From a virus, in the IMG/VR virus record IMGVR_UViG_3300044941_000017, positions 1-30,028 of that record: a stretch of 30,028 nt of DNA. One strand, given 5' to 3'. Under the pieces are notes generated by a model. That model had not been told where the DNA came from and searched no databases. It worked only from the letters and a program-made list of their open reading frames with translations. Below are positions 1 to 7,638 of the stretch, one piece after another (positions within the stretch are counted from its first letter, which is position 1; each line of letters opens with the position of its first letter). Position numbers and translations under genes: made by a program.

Positions 1-41
1 CCTGCTACTTCAATTCCACCGCCGACACTGTATGTTGCCAT
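1..41 (-). CDS. First codons of the 117-aa tail-region gene (duplicate copy across the circle junction)
   Basis: The ATG of the 117-aa protein lies at 41-39 and the gene runs off the left edge. It is the same gene as the complete one at 29589-29942, seen twice because of the 127-base end overlap. It should not be counted as an extra gene. Confidence 0.9.
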   Translation of the reverse strand, partial: MATYSVGGGIEVA

Positions 42-127
42 CTTACACCCTCACCCATCTGGCGATAGTCGCCGAATAATAAACCTCGACGCTTGCACCT
101 ACTGCGAGCGTCATTCCAAAATTAAAC
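1..127. repeat. Terminal direct repeat, left copy (assembly circularisation overlap)
   Basis: Bases 1-127 are identical to bases 29902-30028. An exact 127-base overlap at the two ends of a contig is what a de Bruijn assembler with k=127 leaves on a circular or circularly permuted molecule. It is therefore best read as one locus seen twice, giving a 29,901-bp unit. It contains the start of the 117-aa gene and the end of the 335-aa gene. A true short terminal repeat of the virion DNA is possible but less likely, because the ends fall inside genes. Confidence 0.95.
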
Positions 128-1050
128 CTATCCGCACCATCCCTAGTCGTATCCTCTTCTATAATATCAAAAGCATTATCGGCCAAATTTACAATCACAA
201 TCCTAGTGCCATTCGATAGCGCGCTCATGGCTCCAAGAGTTGTTAGATCGCCAGTGATCTCGTGAATTGATGCTTGAGCATTCGCAAGTGCGCTTGTCCC
301 TGTTAGCTCCTCAGTCGATACTCCTGAAATTAAAACTTCTGCGCTCATCTCCTCCGTTTGAAATTGCGTTGATTCTAAAACTGAGATTGAACCGGATGGT
401 GCATTAACGCCATCCATTGATTTAATTCCGCTCCAAGTTTGATCCACTGTGTTTACAAGTCCCCGATTCGACGAGGTAGCGTCAGGAATGTCCTGAAGCG
501 GAAAATCGCTAAAATACTCGTTTATAAAATCATAAGTCAATCGGCCTTGTCCTAGCGTTACTACGGGATACCAAAAGTCTAAAAGTACAGTTCCAAAAAT
601 TGTAGCTTCCTCTTCTACGTTTGAAACTCTACGTTTTAAAGTTAAAACGTAATCAGTACCGTCATGCGTAAGCCTACCAAACACTACGCGACCGCTTGAA
701 TCAATAAGAAGGCCACCAAGTGCTTGCCTTAATAAGCACAAGTTCTGTGTCCCTACCATTGCACCTGCTACATTAAGCGCATTCGTAGGGGATTCAGTAA
801 TCGTAAAACTTGGCAGCGTTGTAACAGTTTGTGAAACATTTATTTGCGTTTTTTTAAATGAAAAAAAGAAGCGATTCAAAGTTCCTACTGTATCAAGCAG
901 TGAATTGATCGAATCCTGAACGCTTAAAACTTGCGCGCTTGATGTGTTTGAAAGTGTAAGCGTCCCCCCCAAATTATTATTCTCGCTTTTTGACGCATAG
1001 GCCGCATTCAAGTCTTCGATTGTGAAACGATCACCAGATTGTAAACTCAT
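43..1050 (-). CDS. Putative tail-tip or receptor-binding structural protein (335 aa)
   Basis: I do not recognise a named family. The protein is rich in Ser, Thr, Asn and Gly with alternating hydrophobic residues, as in beta-rich tail fibre or tail-tip proteins. No signal peptide or membrane segment is visible. The ATG at 1050 overlaps the end of the preceding 292-aa gene by 4 bases, so translation is probably coupled. It is the second gene after the tape measure, a position that in siphophages holds distal-tail, hub or fibre proteins. The C-terminal part (about residues 250-335) resembles the small beta-sandwich tails of fibre-like proteins. Its last 85 bases are repeated at 29944-30028. The structural role is inferred from position and composition only. 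Confidence 0.6.
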   Translation of the reverse strand: MSLQSGDRFTIEDLNAAYASKSENNNLGGTLTLSNTSSAQVLSVQDSINSLLDTVGTLNRFFFSFKKTQINVSQTVTTLPSFTITESPTNALNVAGAMVGTQNLCLLRQALGGLLIDSSGRVVFGRLTHDGTDYVLTLKRRVSNVEEEATIFGTVLLDFWYPVVTLGQGRLTYDFINEYFSDFPLQDIPDATSSNRGLVNTVDQTWSGIKSMDGVNAPSGSISVLESTQFQTEEMSAEVLISGVSTEELTGTSALANAQASIHEITGDLTTLGAMSALSNGTRIVIVNLADNAFDIIEEDTTRDGADRFNFGMTLAVGASVEVYYSATIARWVRV

Positions 1051-1925
1051 AGAAGTATCCCACCGCCATTTTCTTGTAGAATCAAGTCAGAGTTTTCCTG
1101 AAGAAGTCTAGCAATTTCATCTGGTGAGGTATCAGCTAACGGACTAAACGTTGCAATGTCATACTGTAAAGGATCTATTGAATAAAATCCCTGCAATCCT
1201 TCCCCCACCATTTCGTTTAATTCAATAACTGTGAATGAAGCATTCCCTAAATTTCTTCTAATAATATCGTCAGGCTCAAAATCGAAAGTATTAGAAATTT
1301 TAGTTCGATCTAAAATGAGATCAATCGTGGATAGCTTTAAAACGTGCTCAAGAAATGAGCGCGCCTGATTTACTGCTTGCGTGTTTGTTTTAATATAGCT
1401 AGAGCCATCTAAGACTTTGTCAGTAATGTATCTAGTACCGAATCGGTAAAATCTACGCTCTCCAAAAGATACGACTTCGCTCCTACCGCTAACTGATTCC
1501 TGAAACCTTCCACCTAGTAGTTCAAGCGTGTTTACTTTGTCTTGAAAAGGATTGAGTACAAAGTTTGGCGAAAATTTTAAAGATGCTTGCGAAGTTCCTG
1601 TAAATTGAGTTCCAGTCTGGTCAATCGTATCAAAACCTAAAACTGGCAAAATTGATACTCCTGCATTCGGCCCAGTCGCTCCAAGTATTTCGACAGTCGA
1701 GTCAAAGTCTAATCTGTATCTACGAGTTGAGTAATTAAAACTGACAATGCAAGCGATTCCACTTTGAGCAAGTATGTTTGTTTCCAAAACCGCTCGCATG
1801 GCTTTAGGAGACCACCTTCCATAGGGAACACGAATTGAATAGATTACCGAAGCCGCTTCAAAATCTAAAACAAAAGCTTGATCCGTGACGCGAGTTCCAA
1901 AGTAGAAATCAGCATACCGAATCAT
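1047..1925 (-). CDS. Putative distal tail protein (292 aa)
   Basis: This is the first gene downstream of the tape measure, overlapping it by 4 bases (ATGA type) and overlapping the next gene by 4 bases. That position usually holds a distal tail (Dit-like) or minor tail protein, which would connect the tail tube to the tip complex. The N-terminal half is beta-rich. The C-terminus ends in a short repeated pattern, LLQENSDLILQENGGGILL, closely matching the end of the 124-aa protein at 10298-10672. Such ILQENG/LLENG repeats are seen at the ends of phage structural proteins. No catalytic motif is visible. The exact family is not recognised, so the Dit assignment is positional. Confidence 0.55.
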   Translation of the reverse strand: MIRYADFYFGTRVTDQAFVLDFEAASVIYSIRVPYGRWSPKAMRAVLETNILAQSGIACIVSFNYSTRRYRLDFDSTVEILGATGPNAGVSILPVLGFDTIDQTGTQFTGTSQASLKFSPNFVLNPFQDKVNTLELLGGRFQESVSGRSEVVSFGERRFYRFGTRYITDKVLDGSSYIKTNTQAVNQARSFLEHVLKLSTIDLILDRTKISNTFDFEPDDIIRRNLGNASFTVIELNEMVGEGLQGFYSIDPLQYDIATFSPLADTSPDEIARLLQENSDLILQENGGGILL

Positions 1926-3988
1926 ACGACAGCCCCTTGCCTGATCGTTAATCCTTGCCGATCGAATGCGTTGTTAATTATTTGCACAATCCGAATTCCA
2001 GTTTCATCCGTATCGCTTATTAGCCCCTCAATGTTTACCGTAATTTGCGTGCCTGCTTCATTCGGTCGTCTTGCAGTGTCATCTAGGCGCGAAATTTGAT
2101 CCGAAATATTTAAAGATGGCTCCACGATAGTTTGCTGACCAATTATGCCAGTAGATGAAACAGTCGGCTGTGTGATGTTACTTGCCGCGGCTCCTGCAAT
2201 AGCTTTAAGAGCTCCGCCTGCAATAATTAACCCAGCACCGATTGCAAAACCCGCAGGCCCGCCAGTGATAGGACCTAAAATAGGTATCGCACTTCCTACC
2301 GTTGCTGCTGCAATTGCTGCATTTCCTAAAGTAATGAGAATGTCTCCAACTATTCCTAGCGTAGCTTTTCCAAAGTTCTCAAATAATGATTGCCCCTTAG
2401 CTAGGTTTGTTCCTAAGTTTTCTAGTTCTTTCCCTACGGATTGAAAGAAACCGACTTTAATTAATTGCGCAGCATTTTGTAGCGTTTTTACTGCGTTATT
2501 AATAAAAGCACCAAAAGTGCTCCCAAATTGTTGCACATTGTTTAATGTATTAGCTTGCGAAGCTGCAACCTCATCATTAGCCGTTTTTAAATTTGCGGCA
2601 GTGTTGTTTCTAATTTGTTGCAATCTATTTCCTAGTTCTTCTTCAGAAGAAATGACTCCTTCATTGAAAAGACGGATGGCCTCAAGCTCTAGTTTTTTTG
2701 ATTCTTCAAGTATTCGCTTATTTTCTAATGCTGCAAGTTCTTTGTTTAACGTTATCGCTCGATCAGCGTCAGTCTCAACTTGGATTCTTTGCTGTATTGC
2801 TTGAATCTGACCTTGCAAGATAGCCTGATCTAATGCCGCTAGTTTTGGTATCTGTGCAGATATTTGCTCTTCTCGCTTTTTTAACGCTTCAGTCTGTTCA
2901 TTAATCTTTTGAGTTATTTTTGAACTTGTTTCTAACTGCTCTAGTTGATTTCTCTTGTTTATTAAATTTGTAAGCTCAAGTGAAAGATCCCTAAGTTCAA
3001 CAATATCGAAAACATTAATTTTATCACCTTTTGCAGTCAGATTTGATTGCAAAGTCTCAAGCTTCTTTGAAACTACATCAATTTGTGACTCTAAAGTTCC
3101 ATCACCAAATTTTGACTTGAAGAAATTACCAAGCGCGTTTGTTGCTCTGGTAGCTAAGCGAATAACAGTTTCAACCGCTGGACCAAAAATCTGACTAACA
3201 CCTTGAGAAAAATTCTCAAATAAGTCATTGGCTGATTGTTTAAATTGAGCAAGTGCTCCTGTAACTCCTCCAACGTCAGCCGTGATTCCTTCGTAAGACT
3301 GTCGTGCAGCTTCTAGCACCGCATTCGTGCGCGCCTGAATTATTTGTTGCTCGGTAAGTAAATTTTTTGAAATCCCTAAACTCTTAGCGTACTCATCGAC
3401 GGCCTTATTCAAGTCTAGTTGAATTCCAACTTGTCGCAGTGTTCTACTGTTACCACTTTGAATTGCACCAACAAAATCTTGAAACCTTCCAATAGCGTCC
3501 CCACCAAAGGCATTTGCAGCTTTTCTTGCTTGCTCAAAGATTGCTGGAATTTGAGCTCCACTAGACCCAAGTCGTATCAGTGCCTGATTCGCAGCACTTA
3601 CAGCGTCATTAATATCTACAACGCCACCGCTTACTTCAGACAATCCGCTTCTGATCGCTTGACCGCTAACTCCTGCCCTTGCAGCTAATTGGTCAAATTG
3701 TGAGTTGACTTTTTGAATGCCCTCAGCCTTTAAGATTGTATCGATCGCGCCTTCAGCGGCACCTTTTAAAAGCGCGAAGCCTTTACCAGCAAGCGAAAGT
3801 GCCGAGTTTAATTCTGTAAAAGCAGGAAATCCTCGCCCATTTACTCCGCTAAATATATTAGAAAATGCGCTCGTAAGGCCCTTAGAAGTTTCCTCGCCTT
3901 CTTTTCCTACTCGAGCGAAGGCTTTCTTGACTGTGCCGTCATCTAAGACTAACTCAATCTCTACTTGTGGCCTTGTATCATCTGCCAC
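1922..3988 (-). CDS. Tail tape measure protein (688 aa)
   Basis: The tape measure sets tail length and occupies the tail lumen before DNA ejection. Supporting features are the large size, long alpha-helical stretches rich in Gln, Ala, Asn and Lys (coiled coil about residues 330-500), and a strongly hydrophobic Gly/Ala-rich segment near residues 550-615. It also lies directly after a G/GT chaperone pair. With the usual 0.15 nm per residue the tail would be roughly 100 nm, which is a prediction. The start is a GTG at 3988 overlapping the stop of the GT frame by 11 bases. No lytic transglycosylase or peptidase motif is obvious. The assignment is firm from context and composition. Confidence 0.9.
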   Translation of the reverse strand: MADDTRPQVEIELVLDDGTVKKAFARVGKEGEETSKGLTSAFSNIFSGVNGRGFPAFTELNSALSLAGKGFALLKGAAEGAIDTILKAEGIQKVNSQFDQLAARAGVSGQAIRSGLSEVSGGVVDINDAVSAANQALIRLGSSGAQIPAIFEQARKAANAFGGDAIGRFQDFVGAIQSGNSRTLRQVGIQLDLNKAVDEYAKSLGISKNLLTEQQIIQARTNAVLEAARQSYEGITADVGGVTGALAQFKQSANDLFENFSQGVSQIFGPAVETVIRLATRATNALGNFFKSKFGDGTLESQIDVVSKKLETLQSNLTAKGDKINVFDIVELRDLSLELTNLINKRNQLEQLETSSKITQKINEQTEALKKREEQISAQIPKLAALDQAILQGQIQAIQQRIQVETDADRAITLNKELAALENKRILEESKKLELEAIRLFNEGVISSEEELGNRLQQIRNNTAANLKTANDEVAASQANTLNNVQQFGSTFGAFINNAVKTLQNAAQLIKVGFFQSVGKELENLGTNLAKGQSLFENFGKATLGIVGDILITLGNAAIAAATVGSAIPILGPITGGPAGFAIGAGLIIAGGALKAIAGAAASNITQPTVSSTGIIGQQTIVEPSLNISDQISRLDDTARRPNEAGTQITVNIEGLISDTDETGIRIVQIINNAFDRQGLTIRQGAVV

Positions 3989-4552
3989 TGTTTAGTCTCG
4001 CAATCTCTTTGGTTAAATCCTCATTTGTAGGATAGCTAGTATCTTGTCCAAAGTAAGTTTTCAGTGCTTTAGTTTTTTGAGATAGAATGTCTTTAATTAC
4101 GTTTTGCTTAAAATGGGGAATCTGCTCAATTAGAATCTTTTCTTGAAAATCCTCGTAGTCTATTATTTTCATCATTCCGTGCAGCTTTTGAAATCTCTCG
4201 AAGTCCATTTCGAGCACCTCTTCAAATTTGTATCCAAAAAACTTTGAAACTCGTGCAGCCTCAAGTTCTAGGATGCTTGGTCGTTTTCTTTTTTTTTCTC
4301 ATTACCAAGTAATAATGCAGCCAAGTCCGAAATCTCGTTAGCTTGTAATTCCTCTTTAATAATATCAAGAGGAAGACCTAGCTTCTCAAACATTTTGAAA
4401 TAGGCTTCAATGACTTTACGATAGTCGTCCTTTGCAGCCTTGACCTCATCAATCACGTCAATCTGAAGCATTACAGAAGGCATCTTTGCTTCGTAGACTG
4501 TGCCATTGATCGTGAGTTGAAATTTCTTTGAGTTAAAACTTAGTTGATTCAT
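3978..4552 (-). CDS. Tail assembly chaperone GT, made by -1 frameshift (about 191 aa)
   Basis: The 94-aa G frame and the frame that ends at 3978 join without a stop if the ribosome slips -1 on a run of nine A (minus strand 4297-4289). In the -1 frame, reading continues AGA AAA CGA and stays open to the TGA at 3980-3978, giving 88 plus 103 residues. The T part has no convincing start of its own: the GTG at 4217 lies well inside the open frame and lacks a clear ribosome site. A G/GT pair with -1 slippage directly upstream of the tape measure is the standard layout in siphophages such as lambda, where GT holds the tape measure while tail tube subunits assemble. Transcriptional slippage on the A run would yield the same product. 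Confidence 0.85.
4268..4552 (-). CDS. Tail assembly chaperone G (94 aa, unshifted product)
   Basis: This is the shorter chaperone product, terminating at TAG just after the slippery A run. It is a small acidic helical protein between the tail tube gene and the tape measure, as expected for a gpG-like protein. It begins at ATG 4552 after a 62-base gap that contains a strong hairpin. The C-terminus is Lys/Glu-rich because the slippery run encodes three consecutive Lys codons. The role comes from gene order and the frameshift arrangement, since these chaperones vary widely in sequence. Confidence 0.82.
   Translation of the reverse strand: MNQLSFNSKKFQLTINGTVYEAKMPSVMLQIDVIDEVKAAKDDYRKVIEAYFKMFEKLGLPLDIIKEELQANEISDLAALLLGNEKKKENDQAS
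4289..4297 (-). other. Slippery A9 run for -1 frameshifting
   Basis: The minus strand reads GAG AAA AAA AAA GAA in the G frame. Tandem A AAA AAA allows both P-site and A-site tRNA-Lys to re-pair after a -1 slip, giving AGA AAA CGA and then the GT frame. The two reading frames are complementary around this point, which makes the site functionally likely. Confidence 0.85.
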
Positions 4553-4563
4553 GTTTTTAATTT

Positions 4564-4599
4564 ATGGGAGAGGCCCATACAAAAGCAAGCCTCTCCCAT
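4564..4599 (-). other. Strong hairpin between tail tube and G/GT genes
   Basis: ATGGGAGAGGC (4564-4574) and GCCTCTCCCAT (4589-4599) form a perfect 11-bp stem with a 14-base loop. On the transcribed minus strand it lies just after the tail tube stop codon and is followed by AAATTAAAAAC rather than a U tract. It is therefore not a typical intrinsic terminator. It may stabilise the 3' end of the abundant tail tube message or reduce read-through. Confidence 0.7.
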
Positions 4600-4614
4600 C
4601 TTATCGTCAGTGCG

Positions 4615-5553
4615 TTAGGCGATAAACTTAGAAAGCGGTCCCTGATTAAAGAAATCAATAGACTTCGAGGCAGCAGTCTCATCCAGATACGCGGTAGCAG
4701 TGACTGGAAGAACTAACTCGCTCTCAGCCGTGAAAGTTAACTCATTCAATTGCAGCTTCGCTTTCATTAGATGAAAATCCTTCGATTCATCTCCACTGGG
4801 ATCTCTAAAACTTAAGACCGTTGCTGAATCAAGTGAAGACGTAAATAGCTTGTTCGATCCTTGCGTGATTAGAACTTGAGCGTCAGTATCATCCGAAACA
4901 TACGCGTCCCCATCAAAGGATAGAACACGAACTAATGAAGCCTTTGAGGTGTCCTTAAGACCAAAGGACGCCGTAGCAGTCTGCCCCCTTCTAAGCTGAT
5001 CTAGGACATAAGCGCCTGTCTGTGGCGAGGTAATGTCTAAAGTCTCCATCGTCTTTGAAAGCGTAATATCCCCGTCAGTAGGCCCAAGGTTCGTAGGAAC
5101 CCATCCTTGTCTTACTTTTACAAACGTAAAACCAGTCTGAGAAGTCGGCCTTGCAATTGGATCAGCGTCACGGAATCCGTAAGCAAACCCGAATGCGTCA
5201 AGTTCCACCTCAATATGTGTTCCATCATCTGGAGAAATAGTAGCAGTAAATCCGCTTACTGCATTGATTGCAGTTTGAAGTGCCGTTGCTACTGCACCAG
5301 CAGTTGCATTGCTTGCAATGTCTACTTCATGCAATACTACACTTACAGGAAAGCCAGTTGGAGCCGTTCCGGTGTTATCTACATCAAACCAAAAAACGTG
5401 CTTAACTCCCGTGGTCAAGTGCCCTACTATGAACTTATTATTCAAACTTCCAGCAACGTCAGCCTTGCATAAAATGCAATACTTTTGCTTTGTATTTACT
5501 CCAATCCAAACGTCTCTGATTCCTAATTGAAATTTGCTTACTTCACAGCTCAT
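4615..5553 (-). CDS. Major tail tube protein (312 aa)
   Basis: It should polymerise into the tail tube around the tape measure. The segment around residues 155-185 (GDITLSKTMETLDITS followed by QTGAYVLDQLRRGQ) resembles the conserved region of siphophage tail tube proteins. Residues about 40-125 look like an inserted domain of the kind with a KHVFWFDV start and an ATAGAVATALQTAI helix, seen decorating many phage structural proteins. The start ATG at 5553 overlaps the upstream stop by 4 bases. It is followed by a strong hairpin, consistent with a highly expressed gene whose message is protected. Order (tail terminator, tube, G/GT, tape measure) supports the call. Confidence 0.8.
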   Translation of the reverse strand: MSCEVSKFQLGIRDVWIGVNTKQKYCILCKADVAGSLNNKFIVGHLTTGVKHVFWFDVDNTGTAPTGFPVSVVLHEVDIASNATAGAVATALQTAINAVSGFTATISPDDGTHIEVELDAFGFAYGFRDADPIARPTSQTGFTFVKVRQGWVPTNLGPTDGDITLSKTMETLDITSPQTGAYVLDQLRRGQTATASFGLKDTSKASLVRVLSFDGDAYVSDDTDAQVLITQGSNKLFTSSLDSATVLSFRDPSGDESKDFHLMKAKLQLNELTFTAESELVLPVTATAYLDETAASKSIDFFNQGPLSKFIA

Positions 5554-6002
5554 GGTGTTACCTCCTCAGGTATTGTTTCAGGCTCAACTAAACATAGCTC
5601 ATGCCTGACGTTATAGTTTATCCTCGCTACAAGAAAGTTGTCATTTTTGTCTGTACTTAAAGCCTCATAGTCCACGCGATCTAATGTCACCGACATGATC
5701 CCGCTTTCTGATTCTGGATTCAATCCATTAACAAGAAATCTTTCAACTCTTTGAAGAAGTTTATCAAAAGCTTTTGAGACATCTTTGAATCCTTTCTGAT
5801 AAATCGTGAAAACGACAGAAGAGTTGTATGTGTAGCTTTGATTATTCCTAGCAACCCCCCCAGTGTTTTCTAAAAATACATGGTAAAGCGTATCAGCCTT
5901 CGTAAATGGTACTTCAAGCGATCCGAAGGGATCAGACAAGTAAGCAAGCCCAGCCTCTCGTCCTACGCGCTCAAAGTATTGCTTAACGAATACGAGTGAC
6001 AT
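5550..6002 (-). CDS. Putative tail terminator protein (150 aa)
   Basis: The length and position immediately upstream of the tail tube gene fit tail terminator proteins, which cap the growing tube and later contact the head connector. The C-terminal half contains the pattern of these proteins, a GIMSVTLDRVDYEAL strand followed by a VARINYNVRHELC strand. There is no membrane segment. It overlaps the connector-like gene upstream by 20 bases and the tail tube gene by 4 bases (ATGA), so the three are probably translated together. A head-closure role cannot be excluded. Confidence 0.6.
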   Translation of the reverse strand: MSLVFVKQYFERVGREAGLAYLSDPFGSLEVPFTKADTLYHVFLENTGGVARNNQSYTYNSSVVFTIYQKGFKDVSKAFDKLLQRVERFLVNGLNPESESGIMSVTLDRVDYEALSTDKNDNFLVARINYNVRHELCLVEPETIPEEVTP

Positions 6003-6732
6003 TGTTCCCTCGCTTCATTGTTAGACTTCCAGTCTCTACGTACCTTGGAGAACCGTCCTCATTTTCTTCAGTGATCTCTGTTTGTCGCAAAGTTAAAAGA
6101 GTAATTGATTGCTGCTTCTCGCGTAGAGTTTTATAGACGTTTGATTTTTGAAAAAAATGGTCGTCATTTTTATTCGATAGATTTTTATAAATCCACTCCA
6201 GTGTCCAGTATCTTGCTAGTTCTTTTACTTCTAAAATGTTCGCAATGTCCTGAGCTTGATAATACTGCCCAGGCCTCTTCCATACTCGCGATAGCATGAG
6301 CCAGTTTATGACTAGACTCCTAATACCTCGATGCGCATAGTTGTAATTGTTATTTGAATCTGGAAGGTAACCTAAAATCTCAGGTTCTAATTCTTGAAGT
6401 TCAAGGTCAGAACAAAAATGAATGTCAGCGTCAGCATCTACGACTTGTATTTCTCGAACAATGCTTACTGTATTACTTGCAGCGTCAGTAATTTGTAGCT
6501 GTATTTCATAATCGGCCTCAAGAGCGAAAGCATAATCTAAGAACCATTTTGTTCTATCTTCATTGAAGATTTCAAAAGATGGACCGCCAGCTCCACAAGT
6601 AACAATCACAGAGTTGACTTCATTCGTTCCAACAGGAAATGGCAAAATGGGGGGGATTACTGAGCCACTAGCGTCAATCCTAAACTTCTCATTAGCTCGC
6701 ACAATTAATGGGAACAATAAGTTTGGGATCAT
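5983..6732 (-). CDS. Putative head-tail connector/adaptor protein (249 aa)
   Basis: The N-terminal 105 residues look like a beta-sandwich (PKD/Ig-like: FRIDASGSVIP, then YEIQLQITDAASNTVSIVREIQV). The C-terminal part is helical, with QAQDIANILEVKELARYWTLEW. Lying between the lysis genes and the tail terminator, it is a candidate connector or neck protein that joins portal and tail. Translation starts at an ATG overlapping the spanin stop TGA by 4 bases. The family is not firmly recognised. The two-part architecture is visible directly in the translation, while the connector role is inferred from position. Confidence 0.5.
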   Translation of the reverse strand: MIPNLLFPLIVRANEKFRIDASGSVIPPILPFPVGTNEVNSVIVTCGAGGPSFEIFNEDRTKWFLDYAFALEADYEIQLQITDAASNTVSIVREIQVVDADADIHFCSDLELQELEPEILGYLPDSNNNYNYAHRGIRSLVINWLMLSRVWKRPGQYYQAQDIANILEVKELARYWTLEWIYKNLSNKNDDHFFQKSNVYKTLREKQQSITLLTLRQTEITEENEDGSPRYVETGSLTMKRGNNVTRIR

Positions 6733-6989
6733 TTAATTACCTCCGTGACGCCTTCCGTGGCGTCCGGATAGCACGATTTTAAACGAACATAGTCCGTAGA
6801 ATCCATTGCTACCCAGTTCATCAATTCCTTGATGTCACGGTCTTTTAGGCGTTTTCCATCGCGATAGCAAATCGCGGTTTTATGTTTTGAGTGAATCGTG
6901 CATAGCTCAATCGAAGGTGATTGCGGAAGTGGGACGCTTGCGCAACCGCTACTTAGTAAGATCAGAAAGAGCCTGCTCACGTTCTTCAT
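6729..6989 (-). CDS. Outer-membrane spanin lipoprotein (Rz1-like, 86 aa)
   Basis: The o-spanin pairs across the periplasm with an i-spanin and fuses inner and outer membranes at lysis. The start chosen is ATG 6989, giving MKNVSRLFLILLSSGCAS: a short basic n-region, a hydrophobic core and a clear lipobox with the acylated Cys at residue 16. After the Cys there is a short Pro/Ser-rich linker (VPLPQSPS). An earlier in-frame ATG at 7049 would add 20 charged residues before the signal and spoil it. The first 41 bases lie inside the 58-aa gene in another frame, the classic Rz/Rz1 nesting. Its stop overlaps the connector gene by 4 bases. A lipobox spanin implies a Gram-negative host. Confidence 0.8.
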   Translation of the reverse strand: MKNVSRLFLILLSSGCASVPLPQSPSIELCTIHSKHKTAICYRDGKRLKDRDIKELMNWVAMDSTDYVRLKSCYPDATEGVTEVIK

Positions 6990-7125
6990 CTGTTTTTGCC
7001 TCTTTAAGTTTGTTTGCAACTTGCTCAAGCTGTGCTTTTTTAATTGCACTCTGAATCTTAAACCACACAGAGATCAATTGCGGAGCGTAGGCCACAAGTT
7101 GCACAACCCATTTAAGCCAGCTCAT
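6949..7125 (-). CDS. Putative inner-membrane spanin (58 aa)
   Basis: ATG 7125 overlaps the TGA of the upstream gene in an ATGA junction, and the frame ends at TAG 6951-6949. The product starts MSWLKWVVQLVAYAPQLISV, a hydrophobic N-terminal segment. It continues as a highly charged helix rich in Lys, Glu, Gln and Ala with heptad-like spacing, ending EREQALSDLTK. This N-terminal anchor plus coiled coil, with an outer-spanin gene starting inside its 3' end in another frame, matches Rz/Rz1 organisation. It is much shorter than lambda Rz. The upstream 74-aa protein also has an N-terminal anchor and coil and is the alternative i-spanin. Confidence 0.65.
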   Translation of the reverse strand: MSWLKWVVQLVAYAPQLISVWFKIQSAIKKAQLEQVANKLKEAKTDEEREQALSDLTK

Positions 7126-7421
7126 GCTTTCACCCCTTCGCTACGGATGGCTTCAACTAAAAAGAAAAACTCAGGCGCGACCTCTCCTAGTAGCTTAATG
7201 ATGTCGATTGCTCCCGCTGATTTTACTTCGCTAGGAACTTTCTCTAAGTCATTATAAGCGTCGATAAGTGCTTGCTTGATAGGATCTTCCTTTAGCTTAG
7301 CTAGAATCTGCTCTAGGTCGTCGGTAGTTTTTCCGTCCTTAAACTCCTGAACAAGTAAAATCGAAATCATGAGCATGGCTTTTACAAGTTGCGCTGTATT
7401 TTTCATTTCCGTTTCACTCAT
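7122..7421 (-). CDS. Helical protein of the lysis cassette, function unknown (99 aa)
   Basis: The family is not recognised. The protein is predicted to be almost entirely alpha-helical. Residues about 10-28 (QLVKAMLMISILLVQEF) are hydrophobic but interrupted by charges, more like an amphipathic or peripheral helix than a clean membrane span. It sits between a single-span membrane protein and the spanin genes and overlaps both (8 bases upstream, 4 bases downstream). A role in lysis, such as an accessory holin or antiholin component, is suggested by position only. Confidence 0.6.
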   Translation of the reverse strand: MSETEMKNTAQLVKAMLMISILLVQEFKDGKTTDDLEQILAKLKEDPIKQALIDAYNDLEKVPSEVKSAGAIDIIKLLGEVAPEFFFLVEAIRSEGVKA

Positions 7422-7638
7422 CTTCTTTGACCGTCACTTTCTCGATTCTGCTTACCTTGTACTTTATTAGTTTAATATCGCTTTGTATCTCGTGAATCTT
7501 ATCAATCTTGTCACTCATCTTTTCGATGGCTTTCGAGTTCATCTTAGTCTCAAAGGTAGAGTAAGCCGCTCCTAGTAGAGCTCCGGAGACTCCAAGAAGA
7601 ATCTTAAGACTAATTTTGGTCTCCTCGTTAATCGTCAC
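7414..7638 (-). CDS. Single-span membrane protein with coiled coil, holin or spanin candidate (74 aa)
   Basis: The N-terminal stretch from about residue 10 to 28 (SLKILLGVSGALLGAAYST) is a plausible transmembrane helix. The rest is charged with heptad-like spacing (KMSDKIDKIHEIQ). Small proteins of this form act as holins or as inner-membrane spanins. The start is a GTG at 7638 that overlaps the TGA of the 44-aa gene in a GTGA junction. It belongs to a run of five overlapping small genes ending in the spanin lipoprotein. Which of holin or i-spanin is right cannot be settled by eye. Confidence 0.65.
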   Translation of the reverse strand: MTINEETKISLKILLGVSGALLGAAYSTFETKMNSKAIEKMSDKIDKIHEIQSDIKLIKYKVSRIEKVTVKEDE

